Part shown: positions 7,791 through 17,466 of the stretch, piece by piece
Layout: each line of letters starts with the position of its first letter
How positions within the stretch are numbered: the stretch's first letter is position 1
From: Lachnospiraceae bacterium
GTDB taxonomy: Bacteria > Bacillota > Clostridia > Lachnospirales > Lachnospiraceae
DNA: 50,227 bases
Direction of reading: 5' to 3'
Assembly: GCA_021200995.1 (NCBI GenBank)
Contig: JAJQFS010000017.1
Span: 1 to 50,227 of the forward strand
Made by a program: the position numbers and the translations under genes
Notes under the pieces: generated by a model
Database searches by the model: none
What the model was told of the DNA's origin: nothing
Seen by the model: the letters and a program-made list of their open reading frames with translations, nothing else

Positions 7791-10700
7791 ATGAGCACAG
7801 GAACAAAGAAGAGTACAGGGACTAGGAAGACTACCGGTACCAGGAAGAGCACGAATACCAGAAAAACCACAGCAGGCACGGCAAAGCGTGGCACGAAGAG
7901 CAGTAGGAAGGGCACGAAAAGCACCCGACAGTCTGCCGCCGCCAGAAGGCGGGAGCGGGAGCTTCGCTCGGAGGCGTGCTTTATTGTTGTATGTGTATTT
8001 ATGATCTTTCTTTTTCTGTGCAACTTCGGAATCGCGGGACCGGTCGGCAATTTTTTGAAGGGTGTCCTGTTTGGACTTTTTGGCCTGACTGCGTATGTGG
8101 CTCCGATTCTGTTTGGCGTGGGCGCTTATTTTGGTTGGACCACAAGAGAGGAAGGCGGCGCTTACAGAAAGCTGGTGCCGGCGTTTGTGCTGTTTATCGC
8201 GGCAGGTGGATTCTGTGAGTTATTTGCGAAGCGCCTCAGCTCCATGAATACGTACAGTATTGTCGCGCTGTATCAGAACAGCGCGGCTTATACGAATGGC
8301 GGCGGCGTACTGGGCGGGTCATTGGCCTGGGTGCTGTATCATTACCTTTCCATAGCGGGTGCGGTACTGATTTTGCTGGCCATTGTTGTAATCTGCGTGG
8401 TGCTGCTGACAGAGAAATCCTTTGTCGGCCTTTTGGAGAGCGCGGGGGCTGCAGCGGGCTCCACCGCGGGCAGGGGCGTGGATTCTGCCAGGCGCAGAGC
8501 GGATCAGCGGGCGAATGAGAGAGAGGAAAGACGCCGACAGAAGGCGGAGCAATCCGGGGCGGAAGAGGAACCTGACAGTTTCACAAAACGCGGCGGCTTT
8601 TTCCCTATGGTTCATATGATGAATGACAATAAGGCTGCAAAGGCGCAGAAACAGACGTCGTACGATGAGAAACAGTCGCCAGAGGAAGCGTGGGGAGAGG
8701 ATGGATACGGGTCTTCTGCGTGGAATCAGACTGTTGAACCGGCACAGACAGGATCTGTCGATGCAGCACAGACTGTTCAGAAAAAGGAGATAAACGGGAT
8801 CCCATTCCGTAAAAGCACACATACACCCTCACCGGTAAAGAAGGAGCCGGAGCCGACACAGCAGCAGGTACAGCTGCAGGAAGTGTCTTATGATCCCACC
8901 GCTTCCGACGCGATCCGGGAGCTTCAGAGGAAGCGTACATATACGCAGCAAAACAGCTGGCCGGAAACGGAAGCTTCAGGTGATGTGAATGCGGAACTTT
9001 CCTTTGCGGGAGCAAAGCCGGAGCCGGTGATCAGGGAATTTGAATTTCCGCCGGATGGAACAGATACGGCGGGCGAATATATCCAGCGCGAGATTCCAAA
9101 GGAGATCCTTTATGGAGAGGCGCTGGGCGTGAATATGGAGAGTGACGGGGATGGATTCGTCCCCGAAAAGGCCGGTAGGCCGAGGGCTGTGCTCTCAAAG
9201 AGCGGGGCGTCTGTAAACGGAGATTCAAAGGGCGGTGCGCCCGTGCATCCCGGCATGAGGACTTCTGGAGGAGGGACCGCGTTGGAAGGCGGAGGCACCG
9301 CAGCGAACGAAACAGGGAGGGCTGAATCCGTGTCCGCGCGGGCAGTACCGGTTCCTGCGAGGAAATACCAGTTCCCACCGCTTACATTTTTGAATCCAGG
9401 CAAGGCTGTGACAGGCGATTCTAGCAGGGAACTCAGGGAAACGGCTGCCCGCTTAAAGAGCTGTCTGGAGACCTTTGGCGTCAAGGTGACGATCACGGAC
9501 ATCAGCAAAGGACCGGCGGTTACCCGCTATGAGATTCAGCCGGAGCAGGGCGTCAAGGTGAGCAAGATTGTAAATCTCTCCGATGATATCAAGCTGAACC
9601 TTGCCGCAACGGATATCCGTATCGAGGCCCCCATTCCCGGCAAGGCCGCCATCGGCATTGAGGTGCCGAACAGAGAAAACAGTCCGGTCATGTTAAGGGA
9701 GCTGCTGGAGTCGCAGGAGTTTCAGAATTTTAAAACCGAAAAATCCAAACTGGCTTTTGCGGTCGGAAAGGATATCTCCGGCAAGGTGGTGGTAACGGAT
9801 ATCGCCAAAATGCCTCACGTGCTGATTGCCGGTGCTACAGGCTCAGGAAAGAGTGTGTGCATCAATACCATTATTTTGAGTTTAATCTATAAAGCTTCCC
9901 CTGAGGATGTACAGATGATCATGATTGATCCCAAGGTGGTGGAGCTGAATATATATAACGGCATTCCGCATCTGATGATTCCGGTGGTGACCGATCCGAA
10001 AAAGGCTGCGGCGGCCCTGCACTGGGGCGTGGCGGAGATGATGGACCGGTATGAGAAGTTTGCGCAGTTGGGTGCGCGTGACTTAAACGGGTATAATGCG
10101 AAGGTGGAGTCGATGAACGCCGCTGGAAACGGGGAAGAACTCAAAAAGCTGCCGCAGATCGTGATTATCGTGGACGAGCTGGCGGATCTGATGATGGTTT
10201 CTCCCGGCGAGGTGGAGGAGAGCATCTGTCGACTGGCGCAGTTGGCCAGAGCGGCTGGCATCCACCTGATTATCGCCACACAGCGTCCCAGTGTGGACGT
10301 GATTACTGGTCTGATTAAGGCGAACATGCCTTCCCGTATCGCGTTTTCCGTGACGAGCGGCGTAGATTCCCGCACCATCCTGGATATGAACGGCGCGGAG
10401 AAGCTGCTGGGAAAGGGCGATATGCTCTTTTACCCGCAGGGCTACGCGAAGCCAGTCCGCATTCAGGGCGCACTTGTTACGGAGGAGGAAATCGGCAGAG
10501 TTGTGGATTTTTTGAAAAATCAGCAGCTGGGCAATGTTTATGCCGCGGATATTGAGGAGAAGATGAAGAACCTGGATAATGGTTCAGCTCCGGATACTGC
10601 GGGCGGCGGACAGGCTCCCTCTGACAATAAGGATGCTCTTTTTGCGGATGCCGGCAGATTTATTATAGAGAAAGACAAAGCCTCCATTGGCATGCTGCAG

Positions 10701-10847
10701 AGAGCGTTCCGCATCGGTTTTAACCGGGCAGCGCGCATCATGGACCAGCTGTGCGACTATGGAGTCGTCGGCGAAGAGGAGGGCACCAAGCCCCGCAAGG
10801 TGTTAATGAGTCCGGAGCAGTTTGAACAGCTGTTGGAGGAGATCTGA
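7791..10847 (+). CDS. ftsK: FtsK/SpoIIIE-type DNA translocase
   Basis: This membrane-anchored hexameric ATPase pumps chromosomal DNA through the division or sporulation septum. In the 1018-residue protein, residues 1-65 are extremely basic and made of short Thr/Gly/Lys repeats. Four membrane helices follow (about 65-210), then a low-complexity linker of about 300 residues, the alpha domain (about 530-640), the motor with Walker A GATGSGKS (681-688) and Walker B region [13 protein letters not shown], and a C-terminal winged-helix gamma domain (about 945-1010) that reads oriented DNA motifs. The start ATG follows AGGGGAATGTC. Firmicutes often carry two such proteins (SpoIIIE and SftA/FtsK). Four membrane helices favour the SpoIIIE-like role, but one gene may serve both functions. 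Confidence 0.93.
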   Translation: MSTGTKKSTGTRKTTGTRKSTNTRKTTAGTAKRGTKSSRKGTKSTRQSAAARRRERELRSEACFIVVCVFMIFLFLCNFGIAGPVGNFLKGVLFGLFGLTAYVAPILFGVGAYFGWTTREEGGAYRKLVPAFVLFIAAGGFCELFAKRLSSMNTYSIVALYQNSAAYTNGGGVLGGSLAWVLYHYLSIAGAVLILLAIVVICVVLLTEKSFVGLLESAGAAAGSTAGRGVDSARRRADQRANEREERRRQKAEQSGAEEEPDSFTKRGGFFPMVHMMNDNKAAKAQKQTSYDEKQSPEEAWGEDGYGSSAWNQTVEPAQTGSVDAAQTVQKKEINGIPFRKSTHTPSPVKKEPEPTQQQVQLQEVSYDPTASDAIRELQRKRTYTQQNSWPETEASGDVNAELSFAGAKPEPVIREFEFPPDGTDTAGEYIQREIPKEILYGEALGVNMESDGDGFVPEKAGRPRAVLSKSGASVNGDSKGGAPVHPGMRTSGGGTALEGGGTAANETGRAESVSARAVPVPARKYQFPPLTFLNPGKAVTGDSSRELRETAARLKSCLETFGVKVTITDISKGPAVTRYEIQPEQGVKVSKIVNLSDDIKLNLAATDIRIEAPIPGKAAIGIEVPNRENSPVMLRELLESQEFQNFKTEKSKLAFAVGKDISGKVVVTDIAKMPHVLIAGATGSGKSVCINTIILSLIYKASPEDVQMIMIDPKVVELNIYNGIPHLMIPVVTDPKKAAAALHWGVAEMMDRYEKFAQLGARDLNGYNAKVESMNAAGNGEELKKLPQIVIIVDELADLMMVSPGEVEESICRLAQLARAAGIHLIIATQRPSVDVITGLIKANMPSRIAFSVTSGVDSRTILDMNGAEKLLGKGDMLFYPQGYAKPVRIQGALVTEEEIGRVVDFLKNQQLGNVYAADIEEKMKNLDNGSAPDTAGGGQAPSDNKDALFADAGRFIIEKDKASIGMLQRAFRIGFNRAARIMDQLCDYGVVGEEEGTKPRKVLMSPEQFEQLLEEI

Positions 10848-10880
10848 TCACAATTTTTGGAATAGCAAAGGAGGAGAGAG

Positions 10881-12551
10881 ATGAAAAGTGATATCGAGAT
10901 CGCGCAGGAAGCCACGATGGAGCCGATCGTCAAAGTGGCCGCGCGTATGGGCATTGGAGAGGATGATCTGGAGCTGTACGGGAAGTACAAGGCCAAGATT
11001 TCAGACGAATATATCAGGAGCACCGCAGACAAAGAGAACGGAAAGCTGATTCTGGTGACGGCTGTCAATCCGACTCCGGCGGGCGAGGGCAAGACCACTG
11101 TCAGTGTTGGACTGGGCCAGGCTCTTTGTAAGCTGGGCAAAAACGCGGTGATCGCGCTGCGTGAGCCCTCCTTAGGTCCGTGCTTCGGCATTAAGGGCGG
11201 CGCCGCCGGAGGCGGCATGGCCCAGGTCGTGCCGATGGAGGATTTAAATTTACATTTCACGGGCGATTTTCATGCCATCACCTCCGCCAATAACCTGCTG
11301 GCAGCCCTTTTAGACAATCATATCCAGCAGGGCAATGAGTTAAATATCGACACCCGCAATATCGTCTGGAAGCGCTGCATGGACATGAATGACAGAGTGC
11401 TGCGCAATATCGTGGTGGGCCTTGGCAGTAAGGCTGACGGTTATGCCCGTGAGGATCATTTTGTGATCACGGTGGCGAGCGAGGTCATGGCGGTGCTGTG
11501 CCTGGCCACGGACATGCAGGATTTAAAGGAACGCTTAAGCCGCATGGTGGTAGCTTATAATGTGAACGGAAAACCTGTCACGGCGGGCGATTTAAAGGCG
11601 GTTGGAGCCATGGCCGCCCTGTTAAAGGACGCGATCCGGCCCAACCTGATTCAGACGCTGGAGCACACGCCGGCGCTTGTCCACGGCGGCCCCTTTGCCA
11701 ATATCGCGCACGGCTGCAACTCTGTCATTGCCACGAAGACCGCACTGAAAATGGCGGATTATGTGGTGACGGAGGCCGGCTTCGGCGCGGACCTCGGCGC
11801 GGAGAAATTTTTTGATATCAAATGCCGCATGAGCGGCTTAAAACCTGACGCCGCGGTTTTGGTCGCGACGCTGAAAGCCTTGAAATATAACGGCGGCGTG
11901 CCGAAGGCCGACGTCTCCAAACCGAATATGGAGGCGCTTAAGAAAGGCATTGTCAACTTAGAGAAGCATATCGAGAATCTGCAGAAATTTGGTGTTCCTG
12001 TGGTGGTGACCCTGAATGTGTTTACCGCGGATACTAAAGAGGAGCTGGATTATGTCCGCGCTTTCTGCGAGGAAAGAGGCTGTGAGTTCGCGCTCTGCGA
12101 GGTCTGGGAGAAAGGCGGCGAGGGCGGCAGAGAGTTAGCCCAAAAGGTCCTGTATACGCTGGAAACGAAGGAAAGCCATTACGCTCCGCTTTATGATGTG
12201 AATGACACCTTAAAGCATAAGATTGAGATCATCGCAAAGGAGATTTACGGGGCTGGGAGTGTGAATTTCGCGCCCGCGGCGTCCAAACAGCTTTCCCAGC
12301 TGGAGAAGTTAGGCTACGGCAAGCTGCCTGTCTGCATGGCCAAGACGCAGTATTCTCTGAGTGATAATCCTGATCTTTTAGGCAGGCCGGAGGGCTTTGA
12401 ACTGAATGTGCGGGAGGTTTATGTATCTGCGGGCGCCGGCTTTGTGGTAGTGCTGACCGGTTCTGTCATGACGATGCCCGGCCTGTCCAAAAACCCGGCG
12501 GCCTACAGCATTGATGTGGATGAGAATGGGAAAATCACAGGGCTGTTTTAG
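10881..12551 (+). CDS. fhs: Formate--tetrahydrofolate ligase
   Basis: This enzyme makes 10-formyltetrahydrofolate from formate, ATP and tetrahydrofolate, as a cytoplasmic tetramer. The 556-residue length is typical. The P-loop [30 protein letters not shown], the [10 protein letters not shown] motif and [15 protein letters not shown] are all present and unbroken. A strong AAAGGAGGAG site lies just before the ATG. folD follows after 72 bases, so the two enzymes can run formate to 5,10-methylene-tetrahydrofolate. This could be for purine and methionine synthesis, or as the methyl branch of acetogenesis. Nothing else of the Wood-Ljungdahl pathway is seen here, so acetogenesis cannot be claimed. 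Confidence 0.97.
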   Translation: MKSDIEIAQEATMEPIVKVAARMGIGEDDLELYGKYKAKISDEYIRSTADKENGKLILVTAVNPTPAGEGKTTVSVGLGQALCKLGKNAVIALREPSLGPCFGIKGGAAGGGMAQVVPMEDLNLHFTGDFHAITSANNLLAALLDNHIQQGNELNIDTRNIVWKRCMDMNDRVLRNIVVGLGSKADGYAREDHFVITVASEVMAVLCLATDMQDLKERLSRMVVAYNVNGKPVTAGDLKAVGAMAALLKDAIRPNLIQTLEHTPALVHGGPFANIAHGCNSVIATKTALKMADYVVTEAGFGADLGAEKFFDIKCRMSGLKPDAAVLVATLKALKYNGGVPKADVSKPNMEALKKGIVNLEKHIENLQKFGVPVVVTLNVFTADTKEELDYVRAFCEERGCEFALCEVWEKGGEGGRELAQKVLYTLETKESHYAPLYDVNDTLKHKIEIIAKEIYGAGSVNFAPAASKQLSQLEKLGYGKLPVCMAKTQYSLSDNPDLLGRPEGFELNVREVYVSAGAGFVVVLTGSVMTMPGLSKNPAAYSIDVDENGKITGLF

Positions 12552-12623
12552 ATCAGCCTGACAGTTTAAACAAACTGACTGAATTGCCTGTGACAGACAA
12601 GGGATATTTTACCGAGGAAGAAA

Positions 12624-13478
12624 ATGGAAACAAAACTGATAGACGGAAAAAAGATTTCCGCTGAAATAAAAGAAGAAGTAAAAGAAGAGGTACAGAAGCT
12701 GAAAAGTAAGGGGATTGCTCCCTGTCTGGCTGTCATCCAGGTCGGGGAGGATCCCGCGTCTTCAGTCTATGTGAGAAATAAAAAAAAGGCCTGCGAGTAT
12801 ACAGGCATCCGCTTCCTGCATGAGAAACTGCCTGAAGAAACCGATCAGGAAACGCTATTAAGCCGACTCTTAGAGATGAATGAGGATCCTTCTGTTCATG
12901 GGATTCTTGTACAGCTCCCTTTGCCGAAGCATTTGGACGAGCAGGCCGTGACCCGTGCCATTTCCCCCGCGAAGGATGTGGACGGTTTTCACCCGGTCAA
13001 CGCCGGTTCTCTTTTCCTTGGAGAGGAGGGCTTTGTCAGCTGTACGCCTGCGGGCGTTCTGCAGCTTTTAAAAAGAAGCGGGATTGAGATTGAGGGCAAA
13101 GAGTGCGTTGTGCTGGGGCGCAGCAACATTGTCGGCAAACCCATGGCGGCGCTGTTGCTTTCCGAAAACGGAACTGTGACCGTAGCGCATTCCAGAACCC
13201 GGAATCTTCGGGATGTAACCAGGCGGGCGGATATTCTGGTGGTGGCGGTCGGCAAGCCCCGCTTTGTGGACGATACTTTTATCAAAGAGGGAGCCGTTGT
13301 CATTGATGTCGGAATTCACCGCAACGAGGACAATAAGCTCTGCGGCGATGTGGATTTTGAAAAGGTTTTTTCGAAGTGCAGCGCCATCACGCCGGTGCCC
13401 GGGGGTGTGGGTCCGATGACAGTGGCCATGCTTTTACAAAACTGCGTGCAGGCGGCGCGCGGGGAGATGAATCTATGA
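12624..13478 (+). CDS. folD: Bifunctional methylene-THF dehydrogenase / methenyl-THF cyclohydrolase
   Basis: FolD interconverts 10-formyl-, methenyl- and methylene-tetrahydrofolate with NADP(H) or NAD(H). At 284 residues it is full length. The folate site contains SVYVRNKKKACEYTGI, with the catalytic Tyr and Lys. The Rossmann part has VLGRSNIVGKP and the C-terminal signature TPVPGGVGPMTVAML. The start ATG follows GAGGAAG. The stop overlaps the next start (ATGA at 13475-13478), so the downstream zinc-ribbon protein is probably translationally coupled. Between fhs and folD lies a small inverted repeat (CAGTTT/AAACTG at 12562-12577) of unknown meaning. Confidence 0.97.
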   Translation: METKLIDGKKISAEIKEEVKEEVQKLKSKGIAPCLAVIQVGEDPASSVYVRNKKKACEYTGIRFLHEKLPEETDQETLLSRLLEMNEDPSVHGILVQLPLPKHLDEQAVTRAISPAKDVDGFHPVNAGSLFLGEEGFVSCTPAGVLQLLKRSGIEIEGKECVVLGRSNIVGKPMAALLLSENGTVTVAHSRTRNLRDVTRRADILVVAVGKPRFVDDTFIKEGAVVIDVGIHRNEDNKLCGDVDFEKVFSKCSAITPVPGGVGPMTVAMLLQNCVQAARGEMNL

Positions 13479-14929
13479 ATTGTCCGAAATGCGGACGGCC
13501 TTTGAAGGAGGGCATGCTCTACTGCGAACACTGCGGCGGTGAGGTGAATCTGGTGCCTGAGTTTGACGCGCAGGTGGAGGACAGCATCGCCGAGGGCATG
13601 CAGACGGTCTTAGACCAGGGCTTTGATGATCAGGAGCCTGAGGATCCGGTCAGGGAACAGCCAAAGACCGGCTTGTTACATAAAAAAGCAGCTGTCTGCC
13701 TGATGAGTCTGATGGCTGTGGTATTGCTCGTTCTGTCCGTGTGGGCGGCGCTTTCTATCCGGCACAGAAACTGGTATCGTTCTGCGGAAGAGCAGGTCAG
13801 CTCTGCGCGGGACTATCAGGCAAAAGAAAAATATGACAGCGCGGAGGCGTGTTATCTGCGTGCGCTGGAACTGGAGCCGGATAACGGGGAATATCAGTTG
13901 GAGCTGGCGGCATTTTATATCAGCCTGGACAGGGAGGACGAGGCGCTGCAGATTTACCGCAGTGTGGTTCTGAATGAAAATACCGCTTCGCAGGAGAAGC
14001 TTTCTGCCTGTCAGGGAATTACAGATTATTATTCCGCCAGGGAGGATTACAGGAGCATAGCCCAGCTCTTAGTGGAATTTGACAATGAGGAATTAAAGAC
14101 CGCCTTCGCCGATTATCTGGCGGAGCCGGTATCCTTCAGCCATCCGGAGGGTATTTTTACGGATCTGATTACGCTGAAGCTGACGGCAGCGGGCAGTGGC
14201 AGCGTTTATTACACGCTGGACGGCACCACACCTGATGAAGACAGCGCGCTTTATACTTCTCCTCTGTATCTGGAGGACGGCACTACAGTGGTATCCGCGG
14301 TTTATATCAATCTTTACGGAGTGAAAAGCACAGTATCCACGGCGACCTATGTGATTGACACCTCTACGCCGTATCAGCCTGAAATCATGGTATACAGCGG
14401 CAGCTATACAGAGCCGGTGGAAATCGTTGCGGAGGCGGAGGAGGGCTGTTCCATTTACTACACGATAGACGGTGGGATGCCAAATGCCAGCAGCTCTCTG
14501 TATTACGAGGGCCTGTTTGCGAGTGAGGGCACACATATATATAAGTTTGTGGCGGTCAGTGAAGCGGGTCTTGTCAGCGACGTGATTACCAGAACGTTTA
14601 CGGTTGATCTTTCCGGGGAGACGTACTCTAATGAGGAAGCATGGAGTCTGCTGGTGGCCGCGCAGATTGAAAAGGGCGTGATTACGGACAGCGCAGGTAC
14701 TGTAGCGGATCAGACAGCGTATGTTTATATTTACCAGTATTTATTCCCGATTTCCCTTGACGAAAGTACAGACATTTATTATCTTTTTGCTGAAGTCAAC
14801 AGGGAAACGACGGCGACCGCGGTGGGAACCTATATTCAGCATCGAACCGGTTTGTATTATGGGGTGAATTCTCTGACCGGGCAGGTAGTCAGGATTACCC
14901 TTTCGAACGGAAGCTATTATCTCAATTAG
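13475..14929 (+). CDS. Zinc-ribbon membrane protein with TPR and two chitobiase-C-like repeats
   Basis: The 484-residue protein has an unusual domain string. It begins with an N-terminal zinc ribbon (CPKC...CEHC, residues 3-20) and an acidic linker. One membrane helix follows (about 71-95), then TPR-like helices (about 103-200) and two beta-sandwich repeats (about 217-300 and 310-385). These contain the CHB_HEX_C-like motifs VYYTLDGTTPDEDS and IYYTIDGGMPNASS. A C-terminal domain (about 390-484) is not recognised. The zinc ribbon would sit inside the cell and the repeats outside, where such repeats are thought to bind glycans or other surface polymers. The ATG at 13475 overlaps the folD stop. 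The function is unknown; I infer an envelope scaffold or sensor. Confidence 0.75.
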   Translation: MNCPKCGRPLKEGMLYCEHCGGEVNLVPEFDAQVEDSIAEGMQTVLDQGFDDQEPEDPVREQPKTGLLHKKAAVCLMSLMAVVLLVLSVWAALSIRHRNWYRSAEEQVSSARDYQAKEKYDSAEACYLRALELEPDNGEYQLELAAFYISLDREDEALQIYRSVVLNENTASQEKLSACQGITDYYSAREDYRSIAQLLVEFDNEELKTAFADYLAEPVSFSHPEGIFTDLITLKLTAAGSGSVYYTLDGTTPDEDSALYTSPLYLEDGTTVVSAVYINLYGVKSTVSTATYVIDTSTPYQPEIMVYSGSYTEPVEIVAEAEEGCSIYYTIDGGMPNASSSLYYEGLFASEGTHIYKFVAVSEAGLVSDVITRTFTVDLSGETYSNEEAWSLLVAAQIEKGVITDSAGTVADQTAYVYIYQYLFPISLDESTDIYYLFAEVNRETTATAVGTYIQHRTGLYYGVNSLTGQVVRITLSNGSYYLN

Positions 14930-14982
14930 GGTCTGCTGTTTACAGCAATGAAAAACACATGAAACATAGAAGGAGAGGATTT

Positions 14983-15873
14983 ATGTACAGGATTTTGAAC
15001 GCACGATGGCTCAATGAAAACATCTTTCTGATGGATATTGAGGCAAAGAGAGTCGCCAACCGGTGTCAGCCGGGGCAGTTTATTATTGTCCGCGTGGACA
15101 AAGACGGGGAACGGATTCCGTTGACCATCTGTGACTATGACCGTGAAAAAGGGTCGGTGACCATTGTCGCGCAGGTGGTTGGCGCGGAGACGTACCGCCT
15201 GTCAAAGCTTCAGGTGGGAGACTATGTGCAGGATTTCGTGGGACCGTTGGGAAAAGCTTCCGAGTTTGTGGAGACACCGGCAGAGAAATTAAAACAGAAA
15301 AAGATTCTGTTTATTGCCGGCGGTGTGGGCGCTGCGCCCGTTTATCCGCAGGTCAAGTGGCTGAAAGAGCAGGGTGTACCAAGCGACGTGATTTTAGGCG
15401 CCAGAAGCAAGGAAATTCTGATTCTGGAGGAGGAGCTGAAGGCTGTGGCACAGAATCTTTACATTTCCACGGATGACGGCTCCTATGGTACGAAGGGCAC
15501 CGCGTCTGTGGTGCTGCAGAACCTTTATGACGCGGGACAGACGTACGATGTGTGTGTGGTCATCGGCCCCATGATTATGATGAAATATACCTGCCTGCTG
15601 ACAAAGAAGCTGGGGCTTCCCACCGTGGTTTCCATGAACCCGATCATGGTGGACGGCACCGGTATGTGCGGCGCCTGTCGTCTGACAGTTGGAAACGAGG
15701 TGAAGTTCGCCTGTGTGGACGGTCCGGAATTTGACGGCCATCTGGTCAATTTTGACGAGGCGATGAAGCGTCAGACCCTGTATAAGACGGAGGAAGGCAG
15801 AGCGTATTTAAGGGCGAAGGAAGGCGATACCCATCACGGCGGCTGCGGACAGTGCGGAGGTGACAGAGCATGA
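14983..15873 (+). CDS. nfnA: NfnA-type subunit: sulfide/dihydroorotate-like FAD NAD-binding reductase
   Basis: This is the small subunit of NADH-dependent reduced ferredoxin:NADP+ oxidoreductase, a flavin-based electron-bifurcating complex. The 296-residue protein has a ferredoxin-reductase FAD domain (about 1-100, with RIPLTICDYD) and an NAD domain (about 105-220, with FIAGGVGAAPVYPQ). A C-terminal [2Fe-2S] site (DGTGMCGACRLTV and a later FACVDG) supplies the cluster ligands. An extra CGQC tail closes the protein. The ATG at 14983 follows AAGGAGAGGA; the upstream in-frame ATG at 14959 overlaps that site. The stop overlaps nfnB by four bases (ATGA), as expected for a two-subunit complex. Without its partner, a sulfide dehydrogenase role would be the alternative reading. 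Confidence 0.88.
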   Translation: MYRILNARWLNENIFLMDIEAKRVANRCQPGQFIIVRVDKDGERIPLTICDYDREKGSVTIVAQVVGAETYRLSKLQVGDYVQDFVGPLGKASEFVETPAEKLKQKKILFIAGGVGAAPVYPQVKWLKEQGVPSDVILGARSKEILILEEELKAVAQNLYISTDDGSYGTKGTASVVLQNLYDAGQTYDVCVVIGPMIMMKYTCLLTKKLGLPTVVSMNPIMVDGTGMCGACRLTVGNEVKFACVDGPEFDGHLVNFDEAMKRQTLYKTEEGRAYLRAKEGDTHHGGCGQCGGDRA

Positions 15874-17255
15874 ATGTATTAGAGAGAGTTCCCGTCAGGG
15901 AGCAGGACGCGAAAGAGCGTGCCACGAATTTTAAAGAAGTATGCCTTGGATATAATATGGAAGAGGCCATTGCCGAGGCACAGCGCTGCATCGGCTGTAA
16001 AAACGCGCAGTGTGTAAAAGGCTGTCCGGTGGCAATCAATATTCCCGGCTTTATCGACGAAGTGAAAAAGGGCGATATCGCGGCGGCCTATCAGGTAATC
16101 AGCGAGGCCAGCGCCCTGCCGGCTGTCTGCGGCCGTGTCTGCCCCCAGGAAAGCCAGTGCGAGGGCAAGTGCCTGCGCGGCATCAAGGGCGATCCGGTCT
16201 CCATCGGCAAGCTGGAGCGCTTTGTGGCGGATTACGCCAGAGAGCATGATATCAAGCCGGAAGTTCACACGGAGAAAAAAGGAAAGAAAGTGGCGGTCAT
16301 CGGTTCCGGTCCCGCGGGTTTGACCTGCGCCGGAGATCTGGCAAAGGCCGGATACGACGCGACCATCTTTGAGGCACTGCATGAGGCCGGCGGCGTGCTG
16401 ATTTACGGCATTCCGGAGTTCCGTCTTCCCAAGGAGGACGTAGTGGAAAAGGAAATCCAGAATGTCAAAGAGCTGGGCGTCAAAATTGAGACCAACGTAG
16501 TGGTTGGCAAGAGCGTTACCATCGACGAGCTGATGGAGAAAGAAGGCTTTGAGGCTGTCTTTATCGGCTCCGGCGCGGGACTTCCCAAATTCATGGGTAT
16601 CCCGGGAGAAAACTTAAACGGCGTCTTTTCCGCCAATGAATATTTGACCAGAAGCAATCTGATGAAGGCCTTCCGCGAGGAGAACCCGACCCCCATCATG
16701 CGCGGCAGAAAGGTCGCCGTGGTAGGCGGCGGCAATGTGGCCATGGATGCGGCCCGCACCGCGCTGCGTCTGGGTGCTGAGACGCACATCGTGTACCGCC
16801 GCAGTGAGGAGGAGCTTCCCGCCAGAGTGGAGGAGGTTCATCACGCGAAGGAAGAGGGCATCATTTTTAATCTGCTGACCAACCCGGTGGAGATTCTGGC
16901 TGATGAGAACGGCTGCGTCAGAGGCATCAGATGCGTGAAAATGGAGCTGGGCGAGCCGGACGAGAGCGGCAGACGCAGACCCGTGGTGAAGAAAGGTTCC
17001 GAGTTTGAGATCGAACTGGACACCGTGATCATGGCGCTCGGCACCTCCCCCAACCCCCTGATTTCCAGCACCACTGAGGGCTTGGAAGTCAATAAATGGA
17101 AGTGCATCATCGCCGATGAGGCGAACGGCAAGACTACCAAGGAGGGCGTGTACGCCGGTGGCGACGCCGTGACCGGCGCGGCAACCGTTATCCTCGCGAT
17201 GGGCGCCGGCAAGGCGGCCGCGAAGGGGATTGACGAATACCTGAGCGCGAGGTAA
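15870..17255 (+). CDS. nfnB: NfnB-type subunit / glutamate synthase small-subunit-like NADPH oxidoreductase
   Basis: This is the large subunit of the NfnAB bifurcating transhydrogenase, often annotated gltA (homotetrameric glutamate synthase, small-subunit type). The 461-residue protein has an N-terminal ferredoxin-like region with eight cysteines in CIGCKNAQCVKGCP and CGRVCPQESQCEGKC, which hold two [4Fe-4S] clusters. An FAD motif (VAVIGSGPAGLTCAGDLA) and a second nucleotide motif (VAVVGGGNVAMDAARTA) for NADP(H) follow. The C-terminal YAGGDAVTGAATVILAMGAG closes the FAD site. No glutamate synthase large subunit is nearby, and nfnA overlaps it, so the Nfn role is much better supported. A terminator follows. 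Confidence 0.92.
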   Translation: MNVLERVPVREQDAKERATNFKEVCLGYNMEEAIAEAQRCIGCKNAQCVKGCPVAINIPGFIDEVKKGDIAAAYQVISEASALPAVCGRVCPQESQCEGKCLRGIKGDPVSIGKLERFVADYAREHDIKPEVHTEKKGKKVAVIGSGPAGLTCAGDLAKAGYDATIFEALHEAGGVLIYGIPEFRLPKEDVVEKEIQNVKELGVKIETNVVVGKSVTIDELMEKEGFEAVFIGSGAGLPKFMGIPGENLNGVFSANEYLTRSNLMKAFREENPTPIMRGRKVAVVGGGNVAMDAARTALRLGAETHIVYRRSEEELPARVEEVHHAKEEGIIFNLLTNPVEILADENGCVRGIRCVKMELGEPDESGRRRPVVKKGSEFEIELDTVIMALGTSPNPLISSTTEGLEVNKWKCIIADEANGKTTKEGVYAGGDAVTGAATVILAMGAGKAAAKGIDEYLSAR

Positions 17256-17279
17256 GGAAAATTTAACAGATAAAGGAAA

Positions 17280-17313
17280 GGCGGGCTGTTCTTATGGATG
17301 ACCCGTCTTTTTT
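17280..17313 (+). terminator. Rho-independent terminator after nfnB
   Basis: GGCGGG (17280-17285) pairs with CCCGTC (17302-17307), with one G-U pair, and a run of six T follows immediately. It lies 25 bases after the nfnB stop and separates the nfn operon from the AAA ATPase gene. Confidence 0.7.
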
Positions 17314-17316
17314 AGG

Positions 17317-17344
17317 TTGACGTTTTTTTTTACTATGATAAGAT
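17317..17344 (+). promoter_or_regulatory. Predicted promoter of the AAA ATPase gene
   Basis: TTGACG (17317-17322) is followed after 16 bases by TAAGAT (17339-17344). The -35 is strong and the -10 is only fair. The tandem repeat described next begins just downstream, where it would overlap the transcription start. That is a natural place for a repressor. Confidence 0.5.
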
Positions 17345-17349
17345 ATAAA

Positions 17350-17424
17350 CAAATTTACTAATCAAACAATTAGTAATTAAACGATTAGTAATTATGCGAT
17401 TAGCAATTGTATGGTCAGTAATTA
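17350..17424 (+). repeat. 15-bp tandem repeat upstream of the AAA ATPase gene
   Basis: Four consecutive 15-base units begin at 17365, 17380, 17395 and 17410, with consensus close to AACGATTAGTAATTA. The first two differ at one position, and the later two are more diverged. A fifth, weaker unit (10 of 15 matches) precedes them at 17350. TTACTAAT (17355-17362) and ATTAGTAA (17369-17376) also form a perfect 8-bp inverted pair. The block lies between a predicted promoter and the gene. It looks like an array of protein-binding sites on DNA, or an AT-rich repeat prone to slippage. Confidence 0.75.
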
Positions 17425-17466
17425 TATTATTTAAAACAGAGCAGTTTATGATCAGGAGGGCGCAGC

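Noticed and set aside
7340-8050. Long open frames on the - strand, for example 7340-8050 and others opposite ftsK, yebC and spoIVB
   Set aside because: They lie opposite well-recognised genes, lack ribosome binding sites and have low-complexity or unfamiliar translations, as expected for antisense shadows in GC-balanced DNA.
12562-12577. CAGTTT-AAAC-AAACTG palindrome between fhs and folD as a Rex operator
   Set aside because: It does not match the TTGTTAA-type half-site, and a 6-bp inverted repeat is not rare.
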